Of a DNA stretch of 5,716 nt, positions 5,149 through 5,716 are shown one piece after another. Under the pieces are notes generated by a model. The model did no database searches. It was not told the DNA's origin and was given only the letters and a program-made list of their open reading frames with translations. A program made the position numbers and the translations under genes. Source of the stretch: an uncultured Ruminococcus sp. (GTDB lineage Bacteria; Bacillota; Clostridia; Oscillospirales; Acutalibacteraceae); contig CACYDK010000219.1 in the NCBI GenBank assembly GCA_902773155.1, forward strand, positions 1-5,716, written 5' to 3'. How positions within the stretch are numbered: the stretch's first letter is position 1; each line of letters begins with the position of its first letter.

Positions 5149-5297
5149 AGATTCAAAGCTTTGCTTTTATCAAAGCAAGCAGTGCGCGGCACTGCAAATT
5201 CAGTGAGGGGTTGAATCCCGTAGCTGAATACGGATAATGTACGCCGCCCGTAAAGGCGGAGGCATTGTCAGATTTGTTATATCCATGGAGGTTCATT
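5149..5297 (+). ncRNA. Structured 5' leader of pfkA, class not recognised
   Basis: Four hairpins stand in tandem. H1: TTGCTTT (5161-5167) with AAAGCAA (5172-5178). H2: GCAGTGC (5179-5185) with GCACTGC (5189-5195), loop GCG. H3: ATTCAG (5198-5203) with CTGAAT (5224-5229), an internal loop, then GGGGU (5207-5211) with AUCCC (5215-5219). H4: GATAATG (5233-5239) with CATTGTC (5263-5269), then CCGCC (5244-5248) with GGCGG (5255-5259). Alternatives compete: CACTG (5190-5194) with CAGTG (5201-5205) would break H2 and H3, and GGATA (5232-5236) with TATCC (5280-5284) would break H4 near the ribosome-binding site. The lack of an ORF, dense pairing and length suggest a cis-regulatory RNA. I recognise no known riboswitch consensus or T-box. 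No U-tract follows any hairpin, so control at translation would be more likely than termination. Confidence 0.45.
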
Positions 5298-5716
5298 ATG
5301 AGTAAGAAGAAAATTGCAGTATTAACCAGCGGCGGCGACGCTCCGGGTATGAACTCGGCGGTACGAGCTGTAGTGCGTTCCGGAATTGCAAAGGGAATGG
5401 ATGTTTACGGCGTATATCGCGGATATAACGGATTATTAAACGGAGACGTTGAGCAGTTAAACCTTCGTTCTGTATCCGATATTATCGGAAACGGCGGTAC
5501 TATGCTCTATACGGCGCGTAGCGAGGAATTCAGGACTCTTGAGGGTCAAAAAAAGGCGGCTAAGCATTGTAACGAGCTCGGTATTACTGGAGTTGTTGTA
5601 ATCGGCGGCGACGGTTCCTTCGCAGGAGCTCGTGCTTTAACAAACGCGGGAGTGAATTGTATAGGCGTTCCCGGCACAATTGATAACGATATCGCCTGCT
5701 CCGAGTATACGATCGG
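5298..5716 (+). CDS. pfkA: ATP-dependent 6-phosphofructokinase PfkA, N-terminal part
   Basis: Phosphorylates fructose 6-phosphate to fructose 1,6-bisphosphate, the committed step of glycolysis, in the cytosol as a tetramer. The first 139 codons are present; the window ends inside the gene. SGGDAPGMN (11-19) is the nucleotide-phosphate loop, TARS (72-75) carries the ATP-contacting arginine, GGDGS (103-107) is the nucleotide/metal motif and PGTIDND (125-131) contains the catalytic aspartate (D129). The glycines at 106 in GGDGS and 126 in PGTIDND mark the ATP-using type; pyrophosphate-dependent enzymes carry Asp and Lys at these sites. Allosteric-site arginines R23, R27 and R57 align with the bacterial ADP/PEP-regulated enzymes. 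GGAGG (5287-5291) lies six bases before the ATG. The gene has its own promoter and a long folded leader, so it is a separate unit from the yab cluster. Confidence 0.96.
   Translation, partial: MSKKKIAVLTSGGDAPGMNSAVRAVVRSGIAKGMDVYGVYRGYNGLLNGDVEQLNLRSVSDIIGNGGTMLYTARSEEFRTLEGQKKAAKHCNELGITGVVVIGGDGSFAGARALTNAGVNCIGVPGTIDNDIACSEYTI

Noticed and set aside
5204..5222. tRNA-like element because of GGTTGAATCC, similar to a T-arm
   Set aside because: No acceptor stem, D-arm or anticodon arm fits around it; the stem belongs to hairpin H3 of the leader.
5149..5297. pfkA leader as ZTP, T-box, TPP, SAM, c-di-GMP or c-di-AMP riboswitch
   Set aside because: None of the conserved cores I know for these classes is present as a whole; only short partial matches to the c-di-AMP type were seen.

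Overview
This window reads as a chromosomal stretch from an endospore-forming Firmicute, most likely a Clostridia member near Ruminococcaceae/Oscillospiraceae. That placement is inferred from gene content and order, moderate GC, strong GGAGG ribosome-binding sites and the sporulation genes yabP and yabQ. All recognised genes lie on the + strand. Most of the window is the conserved spoVB-like / mazG / hup / rqcP / yabP / yabQ / divIC / yabR cluster, known in Bacillus as yabM-yabN-yabO-yabP-yabQ-divIC-yabR.

Layout: bases 1-839 hold the C-terminal part of a lipid-linked-oligosaccharide flippase (5' end outside the window). A two-domain MazG nucleotide pyrophosphohydrolase (883-1668) and the HU DNA-binding protein (1691-1966) follow, closed by a clear intrinsic terminator (1981-2009). 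Next come rqcP (2029-2271), yabP (2347-2616), yabQ (2616-3113), divIC (3043-3399) and the S1-domain gene yabR (3414-3878), closed by a second terminator (3884-3909). A THUMP-type RNA methyltransferase (3951-5063) follows. A 234-base intergenic region then carries a sigma-A-like promoter and a highly structured leader, followed by the first 139 codons of an ATP-type 6-phosphofructokinase (5298 to the window end).

The gene functions are ordinary. The interest lies in how the cluster is divided for expression. yabP/yabQ are sporulation genes, while rqcP (ribosome rescue) and divIC (cell division) are needed in growing cells. The sequence has elements that could separate them. A near-consensus sigma-E promoter lies in the rqcP-yabP gap, overlapping a 16-bp RNA stem that would bury the yabP Shine-Dalgarno. 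A transcript started at that promoter would lack the 5' arm of the stem, so read-through mRNA should be silent and sporulation mRNA translatable. A strong sigma-A-like promoter inside yabQ can then supply divIC-yabR independently. divIC also starts 71 bases inside the end of yabQ.

The pfkA leader has four hairpins between promoter and start codon. I could not assign it to any riboswitch class I know, so it is the best candidate here for an undescribed cis-regulatory RNA. No mobile element, CRISPR array, tRNA or rRNA is visible.
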